Origin: CAG-917 sp028724485 | GTDB lineage: Bacteria > Bacillota > Clostridia > Christensenellales > CAG-917 | NCBI GenBank assembly: GCA_028724485.1 | Contig: JAQYCY010000139.1 | Coordinates: forward strand, 1 to 7,769 | Direction of reading: 5' to 3' | Length of the DNA stretch: 7,769 nucleotides | Shown here: positions 1 through 6,844 of the stretch, piece by piece | Numbering within the stretch: position 1 is the first letter of the stretch | Layout of the letters: each line of letters opens with the position of its first letter | The notes under the pieces: model-generated | Told to the model about the DNA's origin: nothing | Databases searched by the model: none | Seen by the model: the letters and a program-made list of their open reading frames with translations, nothing else | Program-made: the position numbers and the translations under genes

Positions 1-543
1 TGCAATTTGCTCTAAAGAATTGCCTAAAATCTGCATATGGTCAAACCCTATTTCGGTTATCACTGCAAGCAGTTTGTTTTTTATTACGTTTGTTGCGTCA
101 AGCCTTCCGCCTAACCCTGTTTCTATCACGCACAAGTCGCAACGATTTTTAAAAAAATACATAAACGCCACGGCGGTTTCTATCTCGAAAGCCGTTGGTT
201 CTATTCCGCATTCGGATAATTCGTCCGCAGCTTTTTTAACGACTCCGAACAATTCGGCAAGCTCGTCGTTTTCAATATTATTGCCGTTAATCATAAATCT
301 CTCGTTGTATGAAAACACGGAAGGCGAAGCGTAACTTCCCACTTTATAATCTGCGCACCGCAAAATTGAGGACAAATATGCAAGCGTAGACCCTTTTCCG
401 TTAGTACCCGCTATATGAACAAATTGAAGTTCTTTTTCGGGATTTCCCAATTTATCGAGAAGTTTACGCATCGTATCGAGACCATATTTGCTTCCGAATT
501 TGCTTTTTTTAGTTATATATTCTACCGCTTCATTGTAATTCAT
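1..543 (-). CDS. folC: Folylpolyglutamate synthase / dihydrofolate synthase, N-terminal part (partial at window edge)
   Basis: Reading the minus strand from an ATG at 543-541 gives 181 open codons that run off the left edge. FolC is a cytoplasmic Mur-ligase-family enzyme that uses ATP to add glutamate to folates, and in many bacteria also makes dihydrofolate from dihydropteroate. Visible motifs are the family P-loop GTNGKGS at residues 46-52, the SP...YNERF-ING segment at 73-87, the hallmark ETGLGGRLDATN at 141-152, and an ITEIGFDH segment at 163-169 matching the usual ITSIGLDH. The common SPH of the family reads SPS here (73-75). FolC proteins are usually about 420-440 residues, so roughly 40 percent is present. 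GAGG at 552-549 lies 5 nt before the ATG and supports this start. The gene is divergent from the 826 membrane gene. Whether it has dihydrofolate synthase activity as well cannot be told from this part. Confidence 0.95.
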   Translation of the reverse strand, partial: MNYNEAVEYITKKSKFGSKYGLDTMRKLLDKLGNPEKELQFVHIAGTNGKGSTLAYLSSILRCADYKVGSYASPSVFSYNERFMINGNNIENDELAELFGVVKKAADELSECGIEPTAFEIETAVAFMYFFKNRCDLCVIETGLGGRLDATNVIKNKLLAVITEIGFDHMQILGNSLEQIA

Positions 544-558
544 AACTGCCTCGCTACT

Positions 559-587
559 ATTTTATCACAAACTTTGTATTAAGCAAA
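559..587 (-). promoter_or_regulatory. Candidate folC promoter
   Basis: On the minus strand an extended -10, TGATAAAAT, has its TAAAAT hexamer at 564-559, with TTTGCT at 587-582 exactly 17 bp upstream. An alternative pair is TTGTCT (601-596) with TACAAA (578-573), also 17 bp apart. The first has the better -10 but would start transcription almost at the Shine-Dalgarno site; the second gives a leader of about 23 nt. The assignment rests on consensus matching only. Confidence 0.4.
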
Positions 588-759
588 CGATTGCAAGACA
601 ATTTGAAACAGTTATCGAAAATTATGCCGAATCTATACGACTTTATCGGTTAAAACGTCTTTAATAAATATCTTTTTGCAACGTTTAAAAAAGGCGATAG
701 CTTTAAATACGCACGTTAAAAACAAAACGCGACAAATTGTTTGCTATGCAAATTTATAA

Positions 760-799
760 TTGCATAATGTTTATATGTGTGTTAAAATTTTTCTATAAT
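760..799 (+). promoter_or_regulatory. Sigma-A-type promoter(s) for the membrane-protein pair
   Basis: TTGCAT at 760-765 is followed after 17 bp by TAAAAT at 783-788, which carries an extended -10 TG at 780-781. A perfect TATAAT lies just downstream at 794-799 and another at 755-760, but neither has a good -35 at the right distance. Transcription would start around 795-806, leaving a leader of 20-30 nt before the GTG at 826. The remaining sequence between 588 and 759 is A+T-rich and shows no convincing gene or strong hairpin. Confidence 0.5.
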
Positions 800-825
800 T
801 ATATACAAAGGTATAGGAATAAAAA

Positions 826-1632
826 GTGTCGTTTTCAATTTCAGCAGTCGATACAAACAATCCGTGGATGTATTTATTATACGGCATTATAGTTGCGTTC
901 GTGTTGACTCAATCAATCGTTTATTTGGTTAAATCGTTAAGAAGAGCAAAACAAATCAATATGGATATGGGCAAATTAAGAAAGGTCGTCTCTTCTTCGA
1001 TTATGTTTTCCATATTACCGTCTATCGGCATATTTATAGGAATAGTCACGCTTGTCGGAGCTATCGGCATCGCCTTGCCTGCAATAAGGCTTTCTATAAT
1101 CGGCGCACTTCAATATGAAACTTTGGTAGTTGATACGGTTGCAAATCAATTTACCGGTTCGAGCAACGGAATTGCTTCGATTATCGGAAATATCGATGCA
1201 AGTACGTTTGTTACGATTGCCGCAGTTATGACCGTAGCCATAATTTGGGGGCCCCTTTTCTGTCTCTTCTGTTACCGCCGCCTTCAACCGAAAATGCTGA
1301 CTCTCGCTTCCAAAACGACGGGAAAAGACGATTCGATTTTCGGAGCGGTATTCGTCGGTATGGTTTTAGCTTACATCTCGGTTGCAATCGGTCAATTTAC
1401 GGGAGCCGCCACAAACGTTGCAAGTTATTACAACCTTATTGCCGTCTTGATTTCTGCCGGACTGATGTTCGTTTTCGATATACTCATTACCCGTTGCAAT
1501 CAGAAATGGCTCGAAAACTTTTCGCTCGCCCTTGCTATGATTGCCGGAATGGGCGTCGTTGCAATCATAAGTTATTTTAACCCCGACGCCTACGCTGCAC
1601 TTAAAAATGCCGCAATAGGTATTATTTCTTAG
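826..1632 (+). CDS. DUF5058-like polytopic membrane protein
   Basis: A 268-residue integral membrane protein of unknown function. Hydrophobic segments are visible at about 14-36, 55-80, 126-148, 170-192, 202-224 and 230-250, so about six spans are likely. The N-terminal NNPWMYLLYGIIVAF, the basic stretch around 36-53, the SSSIMFSILPSIGIFIGIVTL helix, and the following LPAIRLSIIGALQYE resemble DUF5058 as I remember that family; this assignment is from memory, not a search. No signal peptide, catalytic motif or nucleotide site is visible. The start is GTG at 826, with AGGA at 815-818 and a 7-nt spacer; the next in-frame ATG (868) would remove the conserved NPW region. The next gene begins 16 nt after the stop and also encodes a membrane protein, so the two probably act as one complex, perhaps a transporter. 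Nothing here shows a substrate. Confidence 0.85.
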   Translation: MSFSISAVDTNNPWMYLLYGIIVAFVLTQSIVYLVKSLRRAKQINMDMGKLRKVVSSSIMFSILPSIGIFIGIVTLVGAIGIALPAIRLSIIGALQYETLVVDTVANQFTGSSNGIASIIGNIDASTFVTIAAVMTVAIIWGPLFCLFCYRRLQPKMLTLASKTTGKDDSIFGAVFVGMVLAYISVAIGQFTGAATNVASYYNLIAVLISAGLMFVFDILITRCNQKWLENFSLALAMIAGMGVVAIISYFNPDAYAALKNAAIGIIS

Positions 1633-1648
1633 TTTTAAAGGTGACGAA

Positions 1649-2557
1649 ATGAAGAAAAATCAAAACTTTTTAACAGCCACTTGCGACGTCAACGTTGCAA
1701 GTCAGATGATAAACAAAAACCTGCATAAACAAGGACAAATCTGGACGGCAATCGCCTTAATCGTGATGTGCATGGTGCCGGTCGGAATGTCTATTATATA
1801 TAAAACCACTCTGAACTGGAAATTGTTTTTTACTTGCGTAGGACTTTTGATTTATTACCTTCCTATGGGCATTGGAGAAGTTTTTACGTATAGCTATATG
1901 CTCGGCGTAAACGGAACCTACTTAGCTTTTGTAACCGGAAATTTATCGAACCTTAAAATACCTTGCGTTGTCAATGCGGTAAACATTGTAGGAACTAAAG
2001 TCGGCACGGAAGAACACGAAATTGCCTGTACCGTTTCCATTGCGGTATCGTCGATAGTCACCGTCGTTGTTATTTTGATAGGCGTAATCGCTCTCGCTTT
2101 TTCCGGATTGGGCGATTGGCTCAATTCGGCACAAGCCGCTTTCTTAACTCCTGCGTTCGGAACGGTTGCCTTTGCCCTTTTCGGAGCATTAGGCGGTAAA
2201 TATCTCGTTAAATATCCGAAAATTGCAATCTTTCCGTTTATCATTATGGTAGCTCTCACGGTTACTTTCAACCTTATCGGTAAAGGCGGCATGGCTCAGC
2301 CGGCGACCTTCATCTTCGTAGGCGTAGTCCTTTGCTTCATAAGTGCAGTCGTTTGGCAAAAACGCGACGCAAAGAAAAAAGCTAAGCAAGAACTTATAAA
2401 TCTTGCCGCAGCTGAAAGTTTGAAAGACTCGGCTTCGTCCGAAACCGTATCTTCTAATGATTCGTCCGAAACCGTATCTTCGAATGAATCGTCGGCTACG
2501 GCAAATATGTCGGCAACCGAAGAAACAGCCGAAAACAATCAATCTGAAACCGATTGA
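1649..2557 (+). CDS. Unrecognised multi-pass membrane protein, partner of the DUF5058-like protein
   Basis: A 302-residue membrane protein that I do not recognise with confidence. Hydrophobic segments lie at about 31-51, 58-84, 127-151, 164-183, 190-209 and 217-236. A polar stretch between the second and third contains GVNGTYLAFVTGNLSNLKIP (86-105), whose Gly, Asn and Pro residues suggest a substrate-contacting re-entrant region; that is a guess. After the last span come a basic stop-transfer run (QKRDAKKKAKQ, 237-247) and a Ser/Thr/Glu/Asn-rich tail (about 255-302) with two 9-residue repeats. Positive charge after the last span places the tail on the cytoplasmic side by the positive-inside rule. 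The ATG has a strong site, AAAGGTGA at 1637-1644, with a 4-nt spacer. The 16-nt gap to the upstream gene indicates one operon. It could be a transporter subunit, but no family assignment is claimed. Confidence 0.8.
   Translation: MKKNQNFLTATCDVNVASQMINKNLHKQGQIWTAIALIVMCMVPVGMSIIYKTTLNWKLFFTCVGLLIYYLPMGIGEVFTYSYMLGVNGTYLAFVTGNLSNLKIPCVVNAVNIVGTKVGTEEHEIACTVSIAVSSIVTVVVILIGVIALAFSGLGDWLNSAQAAFLTPAFGTVAFALFGALGGKYLVKYPKIAIFPFIIMVALTVTFNLIGKGGMAQPATFIFVGVVLCFISAVVWQKRDAKKKAKQELINLAAAESLKDSASSETVSSNDSSETVSSNESSATANMSATEETAENNQSETD
2435..2488 (+). repeat. 27-bp in-frame tandem repeat in the membrane protein tail
   Basis: Two adjacent 27-bp units (2435-2461 and 2462-2488) encode SSETVSSND and SSETVSSNE, residues 263-280. 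They differ at only two bases. A third, degenerate unit starts at 2489 (SSATANMSA). The near-identity at DNA level suggests recent slippage or duplication in a low-complexity, probably disordered, acidic/Ser-rich tail. Confidence 0.9.
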
Positions 2558-2617
2558 CAATCTAAACGCTTACAGTCGCTTTGAATCGGTCTAAGCGTTA
2601 AAAAACAAAACAACGTA

Positions 2618-2649
2618 GCTAAACGACTAACAACAGTTAGTCGTTTAGC
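2618..2649 (+). repeat. Perfect 14-bp inverted repeat (hairpin or operator) upstream of the ABC operon
   Basis: GCTAAACGACTAAC at 2618-2631 is followed by a 4-nt loop, AACA, and its exact complement at 2636-2649. No T-run follows on the plus strand, so it is not an ordinary terminator for the preceding genes. On the minus strand a T-rich stretch follows about 6 nt after the stem, but no minus-strand gene is there. It ends 34 nt before the ATPase start codon. It could be an RNA processing or stabilising hairpin, part of an attenuator, or a DNA operator for a dimeric regulator; a GATAAT at 2653-2658 directly abuts it. Confidence 0.7.
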
Positions 2650-2683
2650 GTAGATAATGAAAGCGTAGACTTAGGAGATTAAA

Positions 2684-3595
2684 ATGGAAAATATCATTGA
2701 TATCAAAAATCTCGACAAAAATTTCGGTGACGTGCATGCGGTAAACAACCTTTCGTTTCACGTCAAAAAAGGCGAATTGTTCGCATTTTTGGGCGTAAAC
2801 GGCGCAGGCAAATCCACCACTATTTCTATTATGTGCGGAACTCAGATCAAAGACGGCGGCACAGTGCTTATCGATGGTAAGGACGTCGAAAAGGATATGA
2901 AAGGCATAACCGAAGAACTCGGCGTCGTATTTCAAAATTCCGTACTGGACAACGTGCTTAACGTCCGCGACAATCTTTTGTCAAGAGCCAGCCTTTACGG
3001 CATTTACGGCAAAAAAGCAAATGACAGAATCGCAGAGCTTGCCGAGCTTCTCGACTTTAAAGACCTATTAAAGAGAACGGTAGGAAAGCTTTCGGGCGGT
3101 CAGAAACGACGTATCGACGTTGCAAGAGCAATTTTACATAAGCCGAAAATTTTGATTCTCGACGAACCTACCACGGGACTTGACCCACAAACGAGAAAGA
3201 TTCTTTGGGAAGTCATCGATAACTATCGTAAAACGGAAAATATGACTGTATTTTTGACTACTCACTATATGGAAGAGGCGGCAGACGCAGACTACGTCGT
3301 CATATTGGACAGCGGTAAAATTTCTGCGGAAGGCACGCCGCTCGAACTAAAAAACAAATATACGGGTGACTTCGTAACCGTCTACAACGTTGACGAAGAA
3401 AAAGTCAAAGCACTCGGCTTGCCTTATGAAGAAATAAGAGACGCTTTCAGAATCGCCGTCAAAGACACGGTCGAAGCGAGAGAGCTTGTCACAAAGCACA
3501 AGGACTTGTTCTGCGACTTTGAAATAACAAAGGGTAAAATGGACGACGTCTTTTTGGCTGTTACGGGCAAAAAGCTCGAAGGAGGCAATTTATGA
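2684..3595 (+). CDS. ABC transporter ATP-binding protein (DrrA-like exporter family)
   Basis: A 303-residue cytoplasmic ATPase subunit that would power the permease encoded next to it. All nucleotide-binding motifs are intact: Walker A GVNGAGKST at 37-45 (Val replaces the usual Pro), Q-loop Gln84, signature LSGGQ at 136-140, Walker B ILILDE at 156-161 with catalytic Glu161, D-loop GLD at 165-167 and H-loop His194. The segment after about residue 215 is the C-terminal extension typical of drug/antibiotic-type exporter ATPases (DUF4162-like). The ATG has AGGAG at 2673-2677 with a 6-nt spacer. The stop overlaps the next start (ATGA at 3592-3595), implying translational coupling and equal supply of both subunits. 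Family membership is firm; the substrate (drug, lipid, peptide or other) is not indicated. An inverted repeat lies just upstream and may regulate the pair. Confidence 0.95.
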   Translation: MENIIDIKNLDKNFGDVHAVNNLSFHVKKGELFAFLGVNGAGKSTTISIMCGTQIKDGGTVLIDGKDVEKDMKGITEELGVVFQNSVLDNVLNVRDNLLSRASLYGIYGKKANDRIAELAELLDFKDLLKRTVGKLSGGQKRRIDVARAILHKPKILILDEPTTGLDPQTRKILWEVIDNYRKTENMTVFLTTHYMEEAADADYVVILDSGKISAEGTPLELKNKYTGDFVTVYNVDEEKVKALGLPYEEIRDAFRIAVKDTVEARELVTKHKDLFCDFEITKGKMDDVFLAVTGKKLEGGNL

Positions 3596-4671
3596 AAACT
3601 TTTTGGGCTTTAACGGTCAGAAATATCAAAATGTTCTTCAAAGACAAAGGAATGTTCTTTGCGTCGTTGATTGCGCCGATAATATTACTGCTCCTTTACG
3701 CAACGTTCCTTGCGAAGGTTTTCCGCGACAGTTTCAATAACGCCCTGCCTGACGGATTTCAAGTTTCGGACGCAATCATAAACGGCACGGTCGGCGGCGA
3801 GCTTTTCTCGTCTATACTCGCTGTTTGTTGCGTAACCGTTGCTTTCTGCTCTAACCTTCTTATGGTTCAGGACAGAGTAAACGGCTCGAACAAGGACTTT
3901 CTTATTACTCCGACTAAAAAATCGACGATTGCAATCGCTTACTATGTCGGCTCGTTCCTTACAACGCTTATAATCACCGTCACCGCAACGTTAGCTTGCT
4001 TTATTTACCTTGCAATAGTCGGTTGGTACTTGTCTTTCGGCGACGTTATGCTCATATTGGTCGACGTAATATTGCTTACAATGTTCGGCGTTGCGCTTTC
4101 GTCAATCGTAAACGTCTTCCTTTCGACAAACGGACAAGCGTCGGCGGTAGGCACGATAGTTTCTGCGGCATACGGCTTTATTTGCGGCGCATATATGCCT
4201 ATTTCGAGTTTCGGCACGGGACTTCAAAAATTCCTTTCGTTGCTACCGGGAACCTACGGCACGTCGCTTATAAGAAACCACGCTTTGAACGGCGTATATC
4301 GCGAAATGGCAGATAAAGGCTTTCCGTCAGAAGTTATCGAAGGCATAAAAGACAGCGTAGACTGCAATCTTTATTTCTTCGGACATAAAGTCGAAATTTG
4401 GACTATGTATCTCGTTCTAATTTTGACGATTATCGTTTTAATCGGAATTTACGTTTTAATCAACGTATTGCTTAAAGGCAAAACCCCGCAAATTCATTTC
4501 AAAAAACACCGCAAGACGCAAATGGCGGCAAATACGCCGAATGGTTCAGTCGAACTTAACAAAACAAACAGCGTTACAGGCAAATTGCCCGAAACGGCAA
4601 TAAGTTCGGAAACAATAAAAAATGTTGAAACGAAAGTCGAAGAAAAGGTCGAAGAAACGGCAAAGAAATAG
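3592..4671 (+). CDS. ABC-2 type transporter permease
   Basis: A 359-residue integral membrane partner of the preceding ATPase. It starts with a short amphipathic N-terminus (TVRNIKMFFKDKG), then spans at about 21-43, 70-92, 116-141, 151-174, 183-204 and 270-294, the six-helix plan of ABC-2 exporters. The loop LLMVQDRVNGSNKDFLITPTKKS (89-111) lies where this family carries its conserved cytoplasmic segment. An extracytoplasmic loop of about 60 residues (205-269) with two Cys (258 is clear) precedes the last span. Family members commonly end soon after the last helix; here a polar tail of about 65 residues follows (295-359), finishing in Lys/Glu-rich repeats (KVEEKVEE) that might form a short coil. 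AAGGAGG at 3579-3585 lies 6 nt before the ATG. The terminator at 4752-4792 closes the unit. Substrate unknown. Confidence 0.93.
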   Translation: MKTFWALTVRNIKMFFKDKGMFFASLIAPIILLLLYATFLAKVFRDSFNNALPDGFQVSDAIINGTVGGELFSSILAVCCVTVAFCSNLLMVQDRVNGSNKDFLITPTKKSTIAIAYYVGSFLTTLIITVTATLACFIYLAIVGWYLSFGDVMLILVDVILLTMFGVALSSIVNVFLSTNGQASAVGTIVSAAYGFICGAYMPISSFGTGLQKFLSLLPGTYGTSLIRNHALNGVYREMADKGFPSEVIEGIKDSVDCNLYFFGHKVEIWTMYLVLILTIIVLIGIYVLINVLLKGKTPQIHFKKHRKTQMAANTPNGSVELNKTNSVTGKLPETAISSETIKNVETKVEEKVEETAKK

Positions 4672-4751
4672 TTTTCGTTCGATTTGATTTAAAATGCATC
4701 GAATAACCGAAAATAGCTGTTTCTTGCAAAACAAAATTAAATATGCATATC

Positions 4752-4792
4752 AAAACAAAAACGACTTATTATTTAAGTCGTTTTTGTTTTTT
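4752..4792. terminator. Bidirectional intrinsic terminator between ABC operon and GH2 gene
   Basis: A perfect inverted repeat pairs 4752-4768 with 4774-4790 around a 5-nt loop (TTATT). The core stem is CGACTTA/TAAGTCG, flanked by an A-rich left arm and a T-rich right arm ending at 4792. Because both flanks are homopolymeric, the transcript ends in U-runs whichever strand is read. It lies 80 nt after the permease stop and would also back-stop transcription from the GH2 gene. Confidence 0.88.
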
Positions 4793-4800
4793 AAAGATAA

Positions 4801-4948
4801 TTCATCAAACGCTAAAATCCAAACGAACTATGTCAAAAGCAACATAGGTGTTTAAATAAGTGTTTAAAAAGGCATTTCATCAAACGCAATCGTATTTGAT
4901 TTCGTCGGCGGGTTTAAATAAGTGTTTAAAAAGGCATTTTATCAAACG
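4801..4948. repeat. 37-nt direct repeat, two copies plus a 3' fragment
   Basis: Copies at 4850-4886 and 4912-4948 match at 36 of 37 positions (C at 4879, T at 4941 within the segment reading TTYATC), with a 62-bp period. A third fragment at 4801-4812 matches the 3' end of the first copy over 12 nt (TTCATCAAACGC). The intervening 38 and 25 nt are unrelated to each other. The second copy forms one arm of the hairpin at 4930-4961; the first copy has no matching second arm. The copies look like partial duplications of a terminator region. Confidence 0.8.
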
Positions 4949-4961
4949 ATAAAATGCCTTT
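4928..4961 (-). terminator. Likely intrinsic terminator of the GH2 gene
   Basis: A perfect 14-bp stem pairs 4961-4948 with 4943-4930 around a 4-nt loop. Read on the minus strand it ends in a run of five T (4932-4928), part of which lies in the stem. It is about 70 nt after the GH2 stop codon. The T-run is short, so termination may be incomplete, with the bidirectional terminator at 4752-4792 as a second stop. There is no T-run on the plus side. Confidence 0.65.
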
Positions 4962-5030
4962 CATAATTAAATTTAAAATTCATCACTATTTCAATAACGC
5001 TTCTGAACTTTCGTCCATAAACTTTTGCTA

Positions 5031-6833
5031 TCAGTCAAACTTGATTGCTTTAAGTTTTGCGTTACATTCTTTGACCATATCGATAGGGAATTTGACTTCC
5101 TTACGGTCATACGTTATAAGTCCGTTGATTTCTTCTTCGACGTCGCTGACTTGCGTATATACGCTTGCGGCAAAGCCTTTTATAACTTGCTTGTACAATA
5201 CGTTTTCAAACAAATTTTTAAATGCTTTTGCGAGCTTTTCGTCAGTGTTGTAAATTCTGTAACCAAACGACTTGTTAGGGCTGAAAACGTGTCCCTTCTT
5301 CTTGTGGCTGTATCCGCCGAATTCGGACAATACGACTACTCTGTCGTCTTTCGGAGCTTTAACCGGCGTAAAATAGATGTGAAGGCTCTTTAAGTCGCTT
5401 GTATTTTTGCCTTGATCGTGCCAGCCGCTTACCGAGTCGATAATACGAGTGCTGTCATAGCTCTTCAATATTTCGGTTGCCTTTACGCTTTCGAATTGTC
5501 CCCAGCCTTCGTTGAACGGAACCCACGTTCCGAGCGAAACTACGTTTTTGAGATAATTGAAAGTAACGTCAAGTTCTTCGTAATATTCCTTTCTGCTCTC
5601 TTCGTTTGCCCTGCCAAAACGCTTGTAGTTCCGTTTCGTATCTTTAAGGTGGAAGCCGAGGAACGGAAGCAAGCCGATTATCGAAAACTTATACTTCTCG
5701 CCGCCCGAAACCATATCTTGCCAAACTATCATTCCGAGTTTATCGCAGTGATAGTACCAGCGAAGCGGTTCGATTTTTATGTGCTTACGAAGCATATTGA
5801 AGCCCATTTCTTTCATAAGTTTGATATCATATTCCATTGCGGAATCGGTTGGCGGAGTAAGCATTCCGTCCGACCAATAACCTTGGTCAAGCAATCCCGT
5901 TTGATAATAAATCTTGTTGTTGAGAGCAAGTCTCTTCTTGCCCTTTGCGTCAACCATAATCGAGAACTTTCTCATTCCGAAATATGACTTGACAACGTCG
6001 TCGCCGACCTTGATTTCGAGGTCGTAAAGTTTAGGATTTTCAGGCGACCAAAGTTCGAAGTTTTCAAGTCCGATTACGGCAACTCCGTCTTTTGACGTAC
6101 CGCTTGCGATTTCCTTTCCGTCGTCGAACACTTTGACGGTTGCGTCCTTATCGGCAACGACTTTAACGGTAACGGTTTTGTCGTCGATGTTCGGAATAAT
6201 CGTCATATCTTTAAGATAAACTTTCGGAACGCTTTCAATCCAAACCGTTTGCCAGATGCCCGATTGCGGCGTATACCAAATTCCGCCGTTCTTCAATGCT
6301 TGTTTAGCTCTTGTGTGGTGTTCGGTATCCGTCGGGTCGGTTACGACAACCGAAATGACGTTTTTGCCTTCTACTATTGCGTCGGTTGCGTCAAGCGTAA
6401 ACGGAGTATATCCGCCACGGTGCGAACCGATTTCCTTTCCGTTAATTTTAACGTGACATTCAAAGTCAACTGCGCCGAAATTGATAAAAGTCTTTCCTTT
6501 TATAAAACCGCTCGGAACGTCGAACTCTCTTTCATAATAAAGAACGTCGTCAGGCTGCGCAATCACTGCGTCAAGGCCACTTAAAAGGCTCTCAGGCGAA
6601 AACGGAACGAGAATTTCCTTGTCATAGCCCTTAAAGCCGTCTTTTGCTTTTTGCATGGCAAACTTCCATTTGCCGTTAAGATTTATGTAACTGTTTCTTT
6701 CAAATTGCGGACGAGGATATTCGCTGAGCGGAACTTGTCCGACTTCATCGTAAAACTTTGATTGAAGACGAACTCTGACGTTTTTTGACTTGCTCTTGAT
6801 TTCCTCTTGCGTGGATAAAACTTTTTTGCTCAT
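5031..6833 (-). CDS. Glycoside hydrolase family 2 enzyme (beta-galactosidase/beta-glucuronidase-like)
   Basis: A 600-residue enzyme with the three GH2 parts: an N-terminal jelly-roll sugar-binding domain (about 40-200, beginning YPRPQFERNSYINLNGKWKF), an immunoglobulin-like sandwich (about 205-300), and a TIM barrel from about 305. GH2 enzymes hydrolyse terminal beta-linked galactose, glucuronic acid, mannose or related residues by a retaining mechanism. The likely acid/base is Glu442 in PFNEGWG, and the likely nucleophile is Glu504 in LSEFGGYS. The barrel segment RKHIKIEPLRWYYHCDKLGMIVWQD is typical of the family. No signal peptide or anchor is visible, so it should act in the cytoplasm on imported oligosaccharides or glycosides. 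It is shorter than LacZ (over 1000 residues), close to E. coli GUS (about 600). Sugar specificity cannot be read from the sequence. No transporter or regulator of sugar uptake is adjacent. The start codon region is unusual (8-bp duplication at 6829-6844, see that entry). Confidence 0.93.
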   Translation of the reverse strand: MSKKVLSTQEEIKSKSKNVRVRLQSKFYDEVGQVPLSEYPRPQFERNSYINLNGKWKFAMQKAKDGFKGYDKEILVPFSPESLLSGLDAVIAQPDDVLYYEREFDVPSGFIKGKTFINFGAVDFECHVKINGKEIGSHRGGYTPFTLDATDAIVEGKNVISVVVTDPTDTEHHTRAKQALKNGGIWYTPQSGIWQTVWIESVPKVYLKDMTIIPNIDDKTVTVKVVADKDATVKVFDDGKEIASGTSKDGVAVIGLENFELWSPENPKLYDLEIKVGDDVVKSYFGMRKFSIMVDAKGKKRLALNNKIYYQTGLLDQGYWSDGMLTPPTDSAMEYDIKLMKEMGFNMLRKHIKIEPLRWYYHCDKLGMIVWQDMVSGGEKYKFSIIGLLPFLGFHLKDTKRNYKRFGRANEESRKEYYEELDVTFNYLKNVVSLGTWVPFNEGWGQFESVKATEILKSYDSTRIIDSVSGWHDQGKNTSDLKSLHIYFTPVKAPKDDRVVVLSEFGGYSHKKKGHVFSPNKSFGYRIYNTDEKLAKAFKNLFENVLYKQVIKGFAASVYTQVSDVEEEINGLITYDRKEVKFPIDMVKECNAKLKAIKFD

Positions 6834-6844
6834 TATCTCATTAT
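6829..6844 (-). promoter_or_regulatory. Duplicated start-codon region of the GH2 gene with Met-Arg-stop mini-ORF
   Basis: Read on the minus strand, the 8-mer ATAATGAG occurs twice in tandem (6844-6837 and 6836-6829). The Shine-Dalgarno GGGAG (6852-6848) is 6 nt from the first ATG (6841-6839) but 14 nt from the ATG that opens the GH2 frame (6833-6831). The first ATG encodes only ATG-AGA-TAA, whose stop overlaps the GH2 start as TAATG. Ribosomes loaded at the better-spaced ATG would have to terminate and restart to make the enzyme. Confidence 0.75.

Larger units (their letters stand above)
4672..5030. other. Convergent intergenic region, 359 bp, no gene seen
   Basis: The region lies between the convergent ABC permease and GH2 genes. 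It contains a bidirectional terminator, two copies of a 37-nt direct repeat and a second hairpin, listed separately. There is also a 10-bp palindrome, ATATGCATAT, at 4741-4750. An open frame starts at 4954 on the plus strand but runs antisense into the GH2 gene and has no ribosome-binding site of note. No coding sequence is supported. Confidence 0.7.

Noticed and set aside
20..334. Plus-strand 104-residue open frame
   Set aside because: It is antisense to folC, whose minus-strand translation has unmistakable motifs; there is no ribosome-binding site and the protein looks random.
2684..4671. Antibiotic-resistance exporter of defined substrate
   Set aside because: The DrrAB-like family is clear, but nothing in the sequence or neighbours identifies a drug or other substrate.
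4801..4948. CRISPR-like array (37-nt repeats)
   Set aside because: There are only two full copies, the unrelated segments are of unequal length (38 and 25 nt), one copy is part of a terminator hairpin, and no cas gene is near.
5412..5987. Plus-strand 191-residue open frame
   Set aside because: It is fully antisense to the GH2 catalytic domain and has no recognisable protein features; the same applies to the frames at 4954-5253, 5025-5393 and 6249-6584.
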